Below are positions 53,263 through 63,077 of a stretch of DNA of 64,000 nt, one piece after another. The notes beneath the pieces were generated by a model that was given only the letters and a program-made list of their open reading frames with translations, was not told the origin of the DNA and searched no databases. The number at the start of each line of letters is the position of its first letter. The first letter of the stretch is position 1. Origin of the DNA: Meiothermus sp. QL-1 (GTDB lineage: Bacteria > Deinococcota > Deinococci > Deinococcales > Thermaceae). Position numbers and translations under genes: made by a program. The stretch covers positions 124,001-188,000 of the forward strand of contig NZ_QQSV01000002.1 in NCBI RefSeq assembly GCF_003351145.1, given 5' to 3'.

Positions 53263-53307
53263 AGCAAGCACCCACTTTAGACAAAGGGGGGGGCTTTGGG
53301 AAGCCGC

Positions 53308-54354
53308 CTAACCGGCACAGGCGCGGAGGGCCTGGTAGACCCGGCGATGCTGGGTGGCCACAAACAGGAACTCGTGGTTTTCGGTGTGGCTTACCCGCCC
53401 CACCTTCTCCCCCCGAGGGTTGTAGATGCCGATGCGGGCCCCCACGTAGCGCCTGTAGGGCCTCGAGAGCCGGACCACGAAGCCCCAATCGGCCAGCATG
53501 GCCTCGATCTCTTGGGCCTGGAAGAAACCCTCGTCGTTGAAGGAAAGCAGGAGATGAGGGGCTTTGATGGAGGCGAGCAGGCGCTCTAGGGCTCCCCGGG
53601 CCTCTTTTCTGGAGTTGAAGGGGCTTTTGCGGCTCTGGACGTCGCTGCGTTTTCTGGCCACACCGTAGGTCCTCGGCCGGTCGAAGCGCACCAGGGTTTC
53701 CCAAACGTGGTAGTTGCCCAAATAGGCGTGCTGGTTGTAGGGCGGGTCCAGGTAGAAGAGGTCGGCCGAGAGCCCCTCGGCCAGCGCCAGCGCGTCGGCC
53801 TGGTGGGCCTCCCCCGCGCCGGGAAGCAGAGGGGGGTAGGCCAGGCAGAGGTCGCGGTGGGCCCGGGGGGCCCAGCGCTTCAGGTAGGCCATCTGAATCC
53901 CGGTGGTGGAGTCCACCCTGTCGGCGGCCAGCAAGAGGCTGGTGAGCAGGATGGCCCTGAGCCTGGGGTCTTCGTAGGCCTCGATGGCCGTTCGGATGGC
54001 CTCTATGCGGGCCCCGTTCTTGGGGTGGAAGTACCGGGCCTCGTGGCAGTAGACCTGGGTGAACCAGCCAGGCTGGGGTTTCAGGGCCATCAGCCGGGCC
54101 AGGATGGGGGCCAGGGCCTGGGGGGGGTAGGCCCGGGCGTCGGCCTCTATCAGGGCCTGGGCCAGCACGTAGGCGTAGGTGGCGTGATCGTTGGCGATGA
54201 CGTAGAAGCCCCGGGCCTTGAGGGCATGGCCCACCCGGGCGCTGCCGGAAAAGAGGTCGACGGCGCGCCGTAGGGGGGTGATGGCGTGGATTTTTTCGAT
54301 GGTCCCAAGAATCCAGGGCAGAAGGGCCCGCTTAGAGCCGATGTACTTAATCAT
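53308..54354 (-). CDS. DNA adenine N6-methyltransferase, D12 class
   Basis: 348 residues. MIKYIGSKRALLPWIL is the SAM-binding opening typical of D12-class enzymes; motif I is VDLFSGSARVGHALK; catalytic motif IV is FYLDPPYNQH. The start is ATG 54354; the open frame to 54672 has no homology. No restriction gene or specificity gene is beside it, so it is an orphan methylase; the recognition sequence cannot be told. Confidence 0.85.
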   Translation of the reverse strand: MIKYIGSKRALLPWILGTIEKIHAITPLRRAVDLFSGSARVGHALKARGFYVIANDHATYAYVLAQALIEADARAYPPQALAPILARLMALKPQPGWFTQVYCHEARYFHPKNGARIEAIRTAIEAYEDPRLRAILLTSLLLAADRVDSTTGIQMAYLKRWAPRAHRDLCLAYPPLLPGAGEAHQADALALAEGLSADLFYLDPPYNQHAYLGNYHVWETLVRFDRPRTYGVARKRSDVQSRKSPFNSRKEARGALERLLASIKAPHLLLSFNDEGFFQAQEIEAMLADWGFVVRLSRPYRRYVGARIGIYNPRGEKVGRVSHTENHEFLFVATQHRRVYQALRACAG

Positions 54355-54447
54355 GGGCGCGTGGGCCTCGAGGCCCATTTTCCAGGTTTCGGGGGGAAAA
54401 GCAATCCCTTTGTACCCCCGCTTACCCGTTGGGCTGGCCTTCCGGGC

Positions 54448-54453
54448 TAGCTT
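54448..54453 (+). promoter_or_regulatory. -10 box of leaderless promoter for the molybdoenzyme gene
   Basis: TAGCTT, 6 nt before ATG 54460. Confidence 0.5.
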
Positions 54454-54459
54454 GAAAGC

Positions 54460-55050
54460 ATGTTCGGCGCTTTTTTCAAGCCCAAGAACCCGCGGGTACC
54501 CCCAGGCCAGATTCTCACCGAGAAGTTCCCGGTCCTCACCTACGGCCCCGTTCCCGACCTCAAGCCTGAGGAGGTGAGGCTCGAGCTCACCGGGTTGGTG
54601 GAAGAGTCCAGGGTCCTGGGCTGGTCCGACCTCATGGCCCTGCCCCAGACCGAGCAGGTGGCCGATTTTCACTGCGTGACCCGCTGGAGCAGGCTGGATG
54701 TCCGCTGGGGCGGGGTGCGGGTTCTAGACCTGATGCCGTTGGTGCGCCTTTCCCCTGAGGTGCAGCACGTGTTGGTCTACTGCTACGGCGGCTATACCAC
54801 CAACCTGCCGCTGGAGGATTTCCTGCGCCCGGAGAACCTGCTGGCCCACACCCTCTTCGACCGGCCCCTGCCGCGCGAGCACGGGGGGCCCTTGCGGCTG
54901 GTGGTGCCCCATCTTTACGCCTGGAAGAGCGCCAAATGGGTGCGGGGCTTCCGCTTTCTAGCCCAGGAAGAGCTGGGCTTTTGGGAGCAGAACGGCTACC
55001 ACCGCCGGGGCGACCCCTGGAAGGAGGAGCGCTTCAGCGAGGCAGGCTGA
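54460..55050 (+). CDS. Sulfite oxidase-like molybdopterin protein
   Basis: 196 residues, just the molybdopterin domain: [17 protein letters not shown], the molybdenum Cys in [35 protein letters not shown] and [13 protein letters not shown]. No heme or dimerisation domain and no signal peptide are visible, so it appears cytoplasmic and minimal. Substrate unknown. It diverges from the methyltransferase and precedes plsY. Confidence 0.88.
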   Translation: MFGAFFKPKNPRVPPGQILTEKFPVLTYGPVPDLKPEEVRLELTGLVEESRVLGWSDLMALPQTEQVADFHCVTRWSRLDVRWGGVRVLDLMPLVRLSPEVQHVLVYCYGGYTTNLPLEDFLRPENLLAHTLFDRPLPREHGGPLRLVVPHLYAWKSAKWVRGFRFLAQEELGFWEQNGYHRRGDPWKEERFSEAG

Positions 55051-55064
55051 GGGCTTGTGGAGTA

Positions 55065-55070
55065 TACAAT
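55065..55070 (+). promoter_or_regulatory. -10 box of leaderless promoter for plsY
   Basis: TACAAT, 6 nt before GTG 55077. Confidence 0.6.
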
Positions 55071-55076
55071 GCCTGC

Positions 55077-55661
55077 GTGGAATGGTTGGCCTTGCTGCTG
55101 GCTTATCTGTTTGGCGCCATCCCGGCAGGGGCCTGGGTGGCCCGCCACCGCGGGGTGGATATACAGAAGGTGGGCTCGGGCAACATCGGGGCCACCAACG
55201 TGCTGCGCACCCTGGGCGCGGGCCCAGCGCTGCTGGTAGCGGCCTTTGACGTTCTTAAGGGGGGGATTGCGGTCTGGGTGGCCCGGGGGCTGGGCCTGGA
55301 AGGGCCCTGGCTGGGGGGGGTAGCTGTGGCCGCGGTGCTGGGCCACAACTACTCGGTCTTCCTGCGCTTTACGGGGGGTAAGGGGGTGGCCACCAGCTTT
55401 GGCACCCTGCTTTTTCTGGACCTCATGGTCGCCCTTCTCACCCTGCCGGTGGGGATGCTGACCATGCTGCTTACCCGCTTCGTTTCGGCCGGCAGCATGG
55501 TGGGGGGCCTGACCGCGGTGGTGGTGAGCGTTGCCCTGGGCCGCCCCCTTTGGCTCGTGCTGACCCTGGCAGGGCTGGCCGCGCTTATCTTTTGGACCCA
55601 CCGCGAGAACATCCGGCGTCTTCAGCAGGGGCAGGAGCGCCGGCTGGGGGAAAAGGGTTAG
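55077..55661 (+). CDS. plsY: Acyl-phosphate glycerol-3-phosphate acyltransferase
   Basis: 194 residues, several spans, with the three PlsY motifs: [36 protein letters not shown], and the C-terminal [10 protein letters not shown]. It makes lysophosphatidate from acyl-phosphate. The start is GTG 55077, supported by the upstream TACAAT. It overlaps the convergent VanW gene by 4 bp. Confidence 0.95.
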   Translation: MEWLALLLAYLFGAIPAGAWVARHRGVDIQKVGSGNIGATNVLRTLGAGPALLVAAFDVLKGGIAVWVARGLGLEGPWLGGVAVAAVLGHNYSVFLRFTGGKGVATSFGTLLFLDLMVALLTLPVGMLTMLLTRFVSAGSMVGGLTAVVVSVALGRPLWLVLTLAGLAALIFWTHRENIRRLQQGQERRLGEKG

Positions 55662-57370
55662 GGGGTTTTTCCCACCTCACTGGCAGGCGGGCCCACCAGA
55701 TAGACCGCCCGCCAGGGGCGAAAGTTGGAGTGCAGCTCGTGGGTTTCCACCTGGCCATCGGGGCGGGTGATGGTGCGGGTGATGCGGGTGCGGAAGCCGT
55801 CCACCGCCCAGTCCACCTGCTTGACCTCCCCCGGGGATAGGCTCTGGTCCACGATGTACTGCGGCGGGGGGTGAGGGGTGCGCTCTAGGATGGTGGGAGG
55901 GGAGACCACCACCACCCGGCCGTCGGGAACGCCGTAGAGCTGCACGGTGAGGCTCGAGCGGGTGTAGCGGGTACGCACCACCAGCGGGCCTGGGGTGTCG
56001 TTCCGAGCCCGCAGGTTGAGGTAGGGCTGGTAGACCGCCGCGTCGTAGCCCACGATGGGGTCGTACCAGCGCACCCGGTAGGCGTGGTGGTGGCGTTCCA
56101 GGATGGGCAGCCCGGCCTGGTAGAGGGCGCGGAAGGCGGTGGTGGAGACCTGGCAGACCCCGCCCCCCACCCCCTTGACCGTGCGCCCCCCAGAGATGAC
56201 CAGGGCCTCCTTGAAGCCGTTTTCCAGGCTGATGGACCCCACCGCCCGGTTGAAGTCGAAGACCTCCCCGGGCAGCACGATGTAACCGTCGAGGTTGCGC
56301 GCTGCCGCGTGGATGTTGGCGATGCGCTCAGGGCTCGAGCCAGCATAGGTGGTGGTGGCCTCGGCCAGCAGGGTGAGGGCTTCGGGCCGGGGCAGGTCGG
56401 CGGCCCGCACCTGCGCCCGTTTGGGCACCGCCTTGAGCCGCAGCTCGGTAAGGTCGGGGCGCAGGAGCAGCGCCTCGAGCCGCCGCAGGCTTTCCGGCTG
56501 GTTGAGCTTGAAGCCGTTCTGTTCGGGTTGAATCCTCAGCTCCCCCTTGGGCCCCGCCACATAGCGCGCGTCAATCGGGAGACGGTCGTGGCGGGCGGCG
56601 AACTGGGCTATCAGCTCGGCCAGCTTTTTTCGGTCGGGTCGAAGCTCCTCGCCCACCTGGAGCAGCGCGGCCACCTCGGCTGGGGAAAGAAGGCGGCGGT
56701 AGGATTCCCCCCCTGGGGTTTCGTAGACCAGGGCGACCGGCCGCAAAAGCTCGTTGGCCCGGGCCGCCACCCCTTCCAGCATCCCTGCGGTCAGGCGGGG
56801 GGGGAGGGGTTGGGGAAAGAACTCGAGGACTTGCACCTCGGGGTGGCGCAGGTAGGTTTCCAGCGCGGCCTGGATATCGAGCCTGACCCCTACCACCTCC
56901 CGCTCCACCTCGAAGCGCCCGTTTCTGTAGACCACCCGCGCGTCGCGGGGCGGGCGCTCGAGGCGGCGGGCAATGGACCTGAGCTGCTGTTCCACGGCGG
57001 CGGCCTCCAGATGGGCCACCAGGGGAATCTGGACCTGTCCCCGCAGCGCGGCGATGCGCTCGGCCAGGCGGCTGCGCCCCACCGCAAAGGCCCGCTCAGC
57101 GGTGGCCCGGGGGTCGGGCCGCCAGCCCAGGGTGTCGGCGGAGACCTCGAGCTGCGCTGCACCGGCCTTCAGGGTGAGGCGGGGTGGGGGCTGGTTTGCG
57201 CTCGCCGCGGCGATGCGCGCTGTGGCCTCCTCCAGGGTCAGGCCGCCTACCGGCACCCCTGCGGCCACCACCCCGGGGTAGATGCGCTCCAGGTGGTAGC
57301 GCTCAAAGGCTGCCCACCCCAGCACCAGCCCGGTGAACACGGCAGAGCCTACCAGCGCTGCGCGCCTCAT
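55658..57370 (-). CDS. VanW-family peptidoglycan-associated protein
   Basis: 570 residues: N-terminal membrane anchor, two PG-binding_4-like domains (about 40-250), and a VanW domain with [53 protein letters not shown]. VanW proteins are cell-envelope proteins without known catalytic activity; the name does not imply drug resistance. TATACT lies 9 nt before ATG 57370. Confidence 0.88.
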   Translation of the reverse strand: MRRAALVGSAVFTGLVLGWAAFERYHLERIYPGVVAAGVPVGGLTLEEATARIAAASANQPPPRLTLKAGAAQLEVSADTLGWRPDPRATAERAFAVGRSRLAERIAALRGQVQIPLVAHLEAAAVEQQLRSIARRLERPPRDARVVYRNGRFEVEREVVGVRLDIQAALETYLRHPEVQVLEFFPQPLPPRLTAGMLEGVAARANELLRPVALVYETPGGESYRRLLSPAEVAALLQVGEELRPDRKKLAELIAQFAARHDRLPIDARYVAGPKGELRIQPEQNGFKLNQPESLRRLEALLLRPDLTELRLKAVPKRAQVRAADLPRPEALTLLAEATTTYAGSSPERIANIHAAARNLDGYIVLPGEVFDFNRAVGSISLENGFKEALVISGGRTVKGVGGGVCQVSTTAFRALYQAGLPILERHHHAYRVRWYDPIVGYDAAVYQPYLNLRARNDTPGPLVVRTRYTRSSLTVQLYGVPDGRVVVVSPPTILERTPHPPPQYIVDQSLSPGEVKQVDWAVDGFRTRITRTITRPDGQVETHELHSNFRPWRAVYLVGPPASEVGKTP

Positions 57371-57426
57371 CAGGGCTTGAGTATAGCCGCTGGGGTTGGG
57401 GGCCGCGTGAAAGTTTGCTCATAACT

Positions 57427-58680
57427 TCATAAGCGGTGCTCTCGACCGTGCTGCCCGAAGCGGGCCCGCAGCGCCTGGAGCCGCTCGCGCACCCGCGCCT
57501 CCCAGCCTTCCCCAGCGGCTTCGTAGAGGACCAGCTCCAGCCCTTCGGGTAGGTAGCGCTGGGCAAAGCTGCCCTCGGGGTCCTCGTGGTAGTAGGCGTA
57601 GCCCAGGCGGCGCAGGAGGGGGGTGGGGGCGTTGCGCAGGTGAGGAGGTACGGGGGCCTCGGGGTGCTCCAAGGCGGCCTGCTCGGCCTTTTGCCAGGCT
57701 ACGTAGACGCTATTGGACTTGGGGGCCAGGGCCAGATAGACCACCAGTTCAGCCAAGACCAGTTCCCCTTCAGGACTTCCTAAAAGCTCATAAGCCTCCT
57801 TGGCAGCCACCGCCAGCCGCAGCGCCAGGGGGTCGGCCAGGCCGATGTCCTCCGCCGCCATCCGCACCAGCCGACGGGCCAGGTAAAGGGGGTCGGCCCC
57901 TCCCTTCAGCATCCGGGCCAGATAGTACAGGGCCGCGTCCACATGGCTGCCTCGCACCGACTTGTGCAGGGCCGAGATGAGGTCGTAGAAGGCCTGGCCC
58001 CCCTTGTCGAAGGCCAGGGTACCGCGGCCTATGGCCTCCTTCGCGCTTTGCCAATCTACCTGCCCCCTGCCCAGGCTGGCGGCCAGCTCGAGGGTCGAAA
58101 GCGCCCGCCGGGCATCGCCCTGGGCAGCCTCGGCGATGAGATGGAGGGCCTCCGGTTCGGCCTGGGCCCGCAGGCCCTCGGGGTGGGCCAGGGCCCTCTC
58201 CAGGAGTTGATAGATGGCCGTTTGGTCCAGGGGATTCAGCGTGTACACCCGGGCCCTGGAGCGCAAAGCAGGGGTCAGCTCGAAGGAGGGGTTTTCGGTG
58301 GTGGCGCCGATTAGGGTCAAAAGCCCCGACTCCAGATGAGGTAAAAGCGCGTCCTGCTGGGCTTTGTTGAAGCGGTGAATCTCGTCTAGGAAAAGCACCA
58401 GCCCTCCCTGGGCCTCGGCCTGGGCCACCGCTTCCCGGACCTCCCTGACCCCCGCGTTCACCGCCGAGAGGGCCCGCACGGGTTTTCCGACCCCTTCGGT
58501 CAGCAGGCGGGCCAGGGTGGTTTTGCCGCTTCCCGGCGGCCCCCATAGGATGAGGGAAGCCAACCGGCGCTCTTCCAGCATCCGGCGCAGGGGCCGGCCT
58601 GGGCCGGTCAGGTGCTCCTGGCCCACCACTTCCTCCAACTTTCGTGGCCGCATCCGCTCGGCCAAAGGGGATACGCTCAC
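57427..58680 (-). CDS. rarA: Replication-associated recombination protein RarA (MgsA)
   Basis: 417 residues, AAA+ ATPase: Walker [14 protein letters not shown], Walker [20 protein letters not shown], sensor GATTENPSF, then the C-terminal tetramerisation part ([21 protein letters not shown]). Acts at stalled replication forks. GTG 58680 is leaderless, 6 nt after TACCAT. Confidence 0.95.
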   Translation of the reverse strand: MSVSPLAERMRPRKLEEVVGQEHLTGPGRPLRRMLEERRLASLILWGPPGSGKTTLARLLTEGVGKPVRALSAVNAGVREVREAVAQAEAQGGLVLFLDEIHRFNKAQQDALLPHLESGLLTLIGATTENPSFELTPALRSRARVYTLNPLDQTAIYQLLERALAHPEGLRAQAEPEALHLIAEAAQGDARRALSTLELAASLGRGQVDWQSAKEAIGRGTLAFDKGGQAFYDLISALHKSVRGSHVDAALYYLARMLKGGADPLYLARRLVRMAAEDIGLADPLALRLAVAAKEAYELLGSPEGELVLAELVVYLALAPKSNSVYVAWQKAEQAALEHPEAPVPPHLRNAPTPLLRRLGYAYYHEDPEGSFAQRYLPEGLELVLYEAAGEGWEARVRERLQALRARFGQHGREHRL

Positions 58681-58686
58681 AACATA

Positions 58687-58692
58687 ATGGTA
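58687..58692 (-). promoter_or_regulatory. -10 box of leaderless promoter for rarA
   Basis: TACCAT on the minus strand, 6 nt before GTG 58680. Confidence 0.5.
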
Positions 58693-58741
58693 CCACGGCC
58701 CCGGGGTTCATTCTTGACCCGGCGAAGGGAGGTTGGCCTTT

Positions 58742-59467
58742 ATGCTGGTACCCATGGGGTTGTCCCTTTTGCCCTGGGTGCTGGTTTTGCTGGGGTTATC
58801 GCCTCTTTGGCTTTTTCCGCGCCAAGGTAGCCTCTACCCTGGGGTGCTCTTCCTGCTGGCTGCTCTGCTGCTGGCGGCCACGGCCAGCCTTTACGCCCGG
58901 ACCTCCTTGGGCCCCAGGCTGCGCCTGCTTTGGGTGCTGGGGCTTTCCAGCATGGGCACCCTGATGGCCCTTCTGGCGGCCCAGGACCTGGCCCAGGCCC
59001 CCGAGGGGGTGGCGGTGGCGGCCGCAGGGGTGGGCCTGCTGGGGACCAGTTTGTTTTTGCTGGGCCTCTTCTTCCTGGGGCAAGAAGCGCTGCTCCTGCT
59101 TCCCAGGCCGGCCTCCTCAGGGGTTCTGCCTGGGGGGGCCTTGCAGGGTTTGGCGCCGAGCCTGGAGGCGCTGGCGGCGGTGCGGCCGGTCACCCTCCTT
59201 TTGCTTCACACCTCGCCCGAGCAGCCAGGGGACGAGCTGCTGCGGCTTCTGCGCCAACCGGACATGGTCTTCGAGCTAAAACCAGGCCAGTTTTTACTGG
59301 TTCTCCAGGGCAGCGGCCCGGAGGGGGCCCAGTCGGCTTTTCGTCGCATCCGGCAGAGCCTGGCCATCCGGGCCTATGCGGTGCTTCCCCTAAAGGGCGT
59401 GAGCCTCCAGCAGGCCCTGCGGCAGCTCGAGGGGGAGCTGCAGCACTACTACCTAACCCAGCATTAG
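58742..59467 (+). CDS. Membrane protein with degenerate GGDEF-like domain
   Basis: 241 residues. Four N-terminal spans (about 1-120) precede a domain with VTLLLLHTSPEQ, LLRQPDMVFELKPGQFLLVL and RRIRQSLAIRAYAVLP, the strand and helix pattern of GGDEF, but with KPGQF at the active loop, so it cannot make c-di-GMP. It might bind a nucleotide or partner. GGGAGG lies 9 nt before ATG 58742. Stop overlaps the convergent aminotransferase gene. Confidence 0.65.
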   Translation: MLVPMGLSLLPWVLVLLGLSPLWLFPRQGSLYPGVLFLLAALLLAATASLYARTSLGPRLRLLWVLGLSSMGTLMALLAAQDLAQAPEGVAVAAAGVGLLGTSLFLLGLFFLGQEALLLLPRPASSGVLPGGALQGLAPSLEALAAVRPVTLLLLHTSPEQPGDELLRLLRQPDMVFELKPGQFLLVLQGSGPEGAQSAFRRIRQSLAIRAYAVLPLKGVSLQQALRQLEGELQHYYLTQH

Positions 59468-60579
59468 GCCATCGCCAGGCCCAGCCGCTCCTCAAAGGCC
59501 CGCTCGAGGCCCCCCACCCCCAGCACCTCCCCCAGGGCCCGGAAGAAGGCCCTGTAGGGCTCAGGCCGCGCGCCCTCGCCCATCAGGCCCAGCCGGAGCA
59601 CCTGGCCTGCGGTGGGGCCGATGCCCCCGGCCACCGAGACCCCCCGGGTGTAGAGCCCCTTGCGGATCTCTGCCTCGCTCCAGCCCTGGGGCGGGCGCAC
59701 CACCAGCACCGTCGGCAGCCGGGCTTCCGGGGCGGCGTAGGCGCTGAAGCCCAGCTCCTGAAGCAGGGAGAGCACCACCCGGTGCATCCGCGCTGCGCGT
59801 TGCTGCCGCTGCTCGAGCCCTTCCTCTAAAGCCAGCCGCAGGGCCTCTTCCAAAGCGTAGTGCAAAAGCACCGGTGAGGTGCAGAAATACCCCTCCTGTT
59901 CCCAGTAGACGGCTACCCGGGAGAGGTCAGAGTACCAGCCCCGCACCTGCCCCAAGCACTCCCGGCCCCGCTGGGAAAGGGCAAAGGGGGCCAGGCCGGG
60001 CGGGGCCGAGAGGCACTTCTGGCTGCCGGTAAAGGCATAGTCTACCCCCAGCCTTTGCATGGAGAGAGGCACCATGCCGGCGGTGGTCACCGCGTCCAGC
60101 ATGAACAAGGCCCCGTGGGCATGTACCAAAGGCGCAATCGCCTCCACCGGGTTCAGGACCCCGGTGCTGGTCTCGCCGTGCACCAGGGCCACCAGCTTGT
60201 AGGCTCGGGCCTTCAGAGCCTGCTCCACCGCTGCGGGGTCGATGGGCTGCCCCGGCTCGGCCCGTAGCACCCGGTAGTCCAGCCGGTAGGCGTGGGCGAT
60301 TTCCACCATCCGCTCGCCAAAGGTGCCGTTGACCAGGAGCAGCACCGGGTCGCCCTCGTCGGCCAGGTTGGTGAGGCCTGCTTCCATCGCCAGGCTGCCC
60401 GAGCCCGGGAGGGCCGCGAGCAGGGCGCCCTCACCTGGGTCAAAGAGACGGTCCAGGTGGGCGCGGATGCGTCGGTTGGTGGCCAGGACCTCGGGGTCCA
60501 GGTGGCCGCGCATCTCCTTGCCGAGCGCCGCCTGGACCCGGGGGTGGATGGGGGTGGGGCCGGGGGTTAGAAGCACCAT
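59464..60579 (-). CDS. Alanine-glyoxylate / serine aminotransferase family protein
   Basis: 371 residues of the class V PLP enzymes: LLTPGPTPIHPRVQAAL at the start, LPGSGSLAMEA, VHGETSTGVLNPV, MLDAVTTAGMVPL, and the PLP Lys in TGSQKCLSAPPGL. Substrates may include alanine, serine and glyoxylate. GGAGGAACCC gives ATG 60579; ATG 60591 is an alternative. The leader is strongly structured. Confidence 0.92.
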   Translation of the reverse strand: MVLLTPGPTPIHPRVQAALGKEMRGHLDPEVLATNRRIRAHLDRLFDPGEGALLAALPGSGSLAMEAGLTNLADEGDPVLLLVNGTFGERMVEIAHAYRLDYRVLRAEPGQPIDPAAVEQALKARAYKLVALVHGETSTGVLNPVEAIAPLVHAHGALFMLDAVTTAGMVPLSMQRLGVDYAFTGSQKCLSAPPGLAPFALSQRGRECLGQVRGWYSDLSRVAVYWEQEGYFCTSPVLLHYALEEALRLALEEGLEQRQQRAARMHRVVLSLLQELGFSAYAAPEARLPTVLVVRPPQGWSEAEIRKGLYTRGVSVAGGIGPTAGQVLRLGLMGEGARPEPYRAFFRALGEVLGVGGLERAFEERLGLAMA

Positions 60580-60584
60580 GGGTT

Positions 60585-60668
60585 CCTCCAAAAAAACAAC
60601 GCCCGCCGAGCAAACCCTCGCGGCCTCTTCCCAAGGGAAGAGCGCCGTCAGAGGGTAGCTCGAGCGGG
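60585..60668 (-). promoter_or_regulatory. Nested hairpin leader with U7 before the aminotransferase gene
   Basis: In the transcript, CCCGC-U-CGAGC pairs with GCUCGGCGGG (60668-60602), enclosing ACCCUC/GAGGGU, CGGC/GCCG and CUCUUCCC-UU-GGGAAGAG. CGUUG and UUUUUUU follow, then GGAGG. It looks like a rod-like terminator or attenuator in front of the ribosome-binding site. No riboswitch class is recognised. Confidence 0.7.
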
Positions 60669-60683
60669 TTGCATCTGGCCTAG

Positions 60684-60712
60684 ACTATACCTGGCCCGGC
60701 GGGGTTTGTCAA
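60684..60712 (-). promoter_or_regulatory. Promoter of the aminotransferase gene
   Basis: Minus strand TTGACA (60712-60707), 17-bp spacer, TATAGT (60689-60684). The transcript would begin about 100 nt before the ATG and include the whole hairpin. Confidence 0.85.
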
Positions 60713-60757
60713 AGCGGAGGGCGTGTCTAGCAACACACGAATAATACTTAAGCCTGC

Positions 60758-60763
60758 TAGACT
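60758..60763 (+). promoter_or_regulatory. -10 box of leaderless promoter for dnaJ
   Basis: TAGACT, 8 nt before ATG 60772. Confidence 0.55.
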
Positions 60764-60771
60764 AAACTTCG

Positions 60772-61833
60772 ATGAACGACTACTACGCCGTCCTAGGGGT
60801 GAGCCGGGAGGCCAGTGCCGAGGAGATCAAGCGGGCCTACCGCAAGCTGGCCCTCAAGTACCATCCGGATAGGAACCCGGGCGATAAGGAGGCCGAGGAA
60901 CGCTTCAAGCAGATTAACGAGGCCTATGCGGTTCTCTCTGACCCCGAGAAGCGGGCCCACTACGACCGCTACGGCACCGCTGGGCCTGGGGGGGGTGGGA
61001 CCAACCTGGGCGACCTCTTCGACCTGTTCGAGCAGGTCTTTGGCTTCCGTACCCCGTCCGGGCGTGCCCCAAGGGGGGAGGACCTCGAGGTAAGCCTGGA
61101 GCTGGAGCTCGCCGACCTGCTGGAGGACTGCGAGAAGGAGCTTCAGTACGAGCGGTTGGTGCCCTGCGAGGCTTGCCGGGGCCAGGGAGGGCGGCGCCAG
61201 GCCTGTCGAAGCTGCGGGGGGCGGGGGGTACTGGAGCAGGTCCAGCGCACTTTTTTCGGCAGCATGGTGGCCCAGGTACCCTGCGGAACCTGCCGTGGGC
61301 AGGGCTATGTGCTGGCCGAGAGCTGCGCGACCTGCCGGGGCCGGGGCCGGGTGCGGCGCAAAGAGCGCATCTCGGTTGCCGTTCCCGCCGGCATCGAGGA
61401 AAACCAGCTTCTGCGGGTACCGGGGTATGGCAACCTGGGGCCTGGGGGGCCGGGGGACCTATTCGTTCGGCCAAAGGTTCGCCCCCACCCCCAGCTCAGG
61501 CGCCAGGGGGCCGACCTGATCTACGAGCTCCGGCTGGGGCTGGCCCAGGCTGCCCTGGGGGTCCGGGTGCAGGTGCCGGGCCTGAGGGGAGAGGTGCCGC
61601 TGGAGGTACCCCCGGGCACTGGTGAGGGCGAGGTCTTCGAGCTGGAAGGCGAGGGGTTGCCCCGCCCGGGGAGCCGCCAGCGGGGTAGGCTGCGGGTGGT
61701 CACCCGGTTAGAGGTGCCCCGGAATCTCTCCAAAAAAGCCCGCGACCTGCTGCGGCAGTACGCCCAGGAGGTGGGGGAGGAGGTGGCCCCGGAGGGCTGG
61801 TGGGAGCGGGTCAAGCGAGTGTTCAGGGGCTAG
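60772..61833 (+). CDS. dnaJ: Chaperone DnaJ
   Basis: 353 residues: J domain with the HPD motif ([14 protein letters not shown]), G-rich linker, four CxxCxGxG repeats ([32 protein letters not shown]), and the C-terminal substrate-binding part. It stimulates DnaK. No dnaK or grpE is adjacent, so this may be a second, orphan DnaJ. Confidence 0.95.
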   Translation: MNDYYAVLGVSREASAEEIKRAYRKLALKYHPDRNPGDKEAEERFKQINEAYAVLSDPEKRAHYDRYGTAGPGGGGTNLGDLFDLFEQVFGFRTPSGRAPRGEDLEVSLELELADLLEDCEKELQYERLVPCEACRGQGGRRQACRSCGGRGVLEQVQRTFFGSMVAQVPCGTCRGQGYVLAESCATCRGRGRVRRKERISVAVPAGIEENQLLRVPGYGNLGPGGPGDLFVRPKVRPHPQLRRQGADLIYELRLGLAQAALGVRVQVPGLRGEVPLEVPPGTGEGEVFELEGEGLPRPGSRQRGRLRVVTRLEVPRNLSKKARDLLRQYAQEVGEEVAPEGWWERVKRVFRG

Positions 61834-61859
61834 TTCAGCCCTTGCTCAGGAAAACCCAC

Positions 61860-61865
61860 TAGACT
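61860..61865 (+). promoter_or_regulatory. -10 box of leaderless promoter for the sugar-binding protein
   Basis: TAGACT, 6 nt before GTG 61872. Confidence 0.6.
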
Positions 61866-61871
61866 CTGCTC

Positions 61872-63077
61872 GTGAAAAGCGTGCTGCGAGTTTTTTGGCT
61901 GGGCCTCTTTGTGGGCGGGGCTTTCGCGCAAAGGCCGGTGGATATCGTCTTCTGGCACACCCTGGACCCGCCTGGACGGGAGGTGCTGGAAAGGGTTGTG
62001 GCCGATTTTAACCGCAGCCAGCGCGACTACCGGGTGGTGGCCCAGTATGTGGGCGACCTGCGCGAAGGAGGGGTGAAGCTCATCTCGGCCTTGCGGGCAG
62101 GGAATGCGCCCCAGCTTTACTACGGTGAGGTTTCCTTTGTGGGCCGGGCGGTGCAGGAGAACCTGGCCCTGCCGCTGGACGAGTACTTAGGGGGATTGCC
62201 GGCCGACTTCTATGCGAGCCTCATGGAGACCGGGCGCTTCCGGGGCCGCACCTATGCCCTGCCGGTGGAGCTGCATCTGCCGGTGCTCTTTTACAACGCC
62301 GACCAGCTCGCAGCCCGCCGCCTGGCCCCCCCCGAGACCTGGGAGGCCCTGGCCCGGGTGGCCCAGCAGCTCACCACCCGCTCGGCCAGGGGGTTCGTGG
62401 TGGTCAGCGACGTCTACAGTTTCAGCACGGTGGTGATGGCCCGGGGAGGGCAGTTGGTGCGCGAGGGCCGGCCCAACTTCACCGACCCAAAGGTGGTGGA
62501 GAGCCTGGAGTACCTGCAGGGCCTGGTGCGGGGAGGGGCCGCGGTGAGCCGCAACATCGCCGAGGCCCAGTTCGCCATGGTGGACTTCGTGCGCACCCGG
62601 GTTTTCATGGGCATCGCCCCCATCACCCTCTGGCCCGTGCTGGAAAGCCGCACCCCCATTCCCTTTCGCCTTGGGGTGGCGCCGGTGCCCCAAAGCCCTG
62701 GAGGCCGGCTGCCCCTGGCTGGGGGCAACCTGATGGTGCTCCGGGGGGCCAGCGAGGCCCAGGCCCGGGGGGCGGTGGCCTTCTGGCGCTACTGGATGGA
62801 GCCGGCGATTCTGGCCGACTGGGTCCGGACTACCTACGCCCTGCCCCTGCGGCGGGCGGTGGAGCCCCTGCTGGGGGACTTCTACCGCCAAGACCCGCGC
62901 CGGCGGGTGGTGCTGGCGGGCCTCGAGCAGGCCCAGACCTGGACCCAGGACCCCGAGATGACCCTTTGGTACGCTCCGCTGGAGGAGGCGCTGGAGCGGG
63001 TGCTCAAGGGAAACGCCGCGCCCCGGCTGGCGCTGGAGGAGGCCCAGCGCAAGGCCCTGGCGCTGGAGCGGCGCTAG
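61872..63077 (+). CDS. Carbohydrate-type ABC transporter substrate-binding protein (family 1)
   Basis: 401 residues with signal peptide (VLRVFWLGLFVGGAFAQ). DIVFWHTLDPPGREVLERVV, YYGEVSFVGRAVQENLALPL and RTYALPVELHLPVLFYN match UgpB-like binding proteins for sugars or glycerol phosphates. GTG 61872 is leaderless. No permease adjoins; the stop overlaps a convergent P-type ATPase gene by 4 bp. Confidence 0.88.
   Translation: MKSVLRVFWLGLFVGGAFAQRPVDIVFWHTLDPPGREVLERVVADFNRSQRDYRVVAQYVGDLREGGVKLISALRAGNAPQLYYGEVSFVGRAVQENLALPLDEYLGGLPADFYASLMETGRFRGRTYALPVELHLPVLFYNADQLAARRLAPPETWEALARVAQQLTTRSARGFVVVSDVYSFSTVVMARGGQLVREGRPNFTDPKVVESLEYLQGLVRGGAAVSRNIAEAQFAMVDFVRTRVFMGIAPITLWPVLESRTPIPFRLGVAPVPQSPGGRLPLAGGNLMVLRGASEAQARGAVAFWRYWMEPAILADWVRTTYALPLRRAVEPLLGDFYRQDPRRRVVLAGLEQAQTWTQDPEMTLWYAPLEEALERVLKGNAAPRLALEEAQRKALALERR

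Noticed and set aside
55658-57370. Vancomycin-resistance interpretation of the VanW protein
   Set aside because: VanW domains are common in envelope proteins, and no vanHAX or vanRS genes are present.
57411-57440. Another DdrO-type operator at TCATAACTTCATAAG
   Set aside because: The half-sites are in direct orientation and overlap the end of rarA, so there is no palindrome.
58681-58692. DdrO operator upstream of rarA (TTATGTT)
   Set aside because: Just one half-site is present; no CATAA partner at 7-nt spacing.
60585-60668. T-box or glycine riboswitch in the aminotransferase leader
   Set aside because: No T-box sequence AGGGUGGnACCGCG and no glycine aptamer core can be found; kept as an unclassified hairpin leader.
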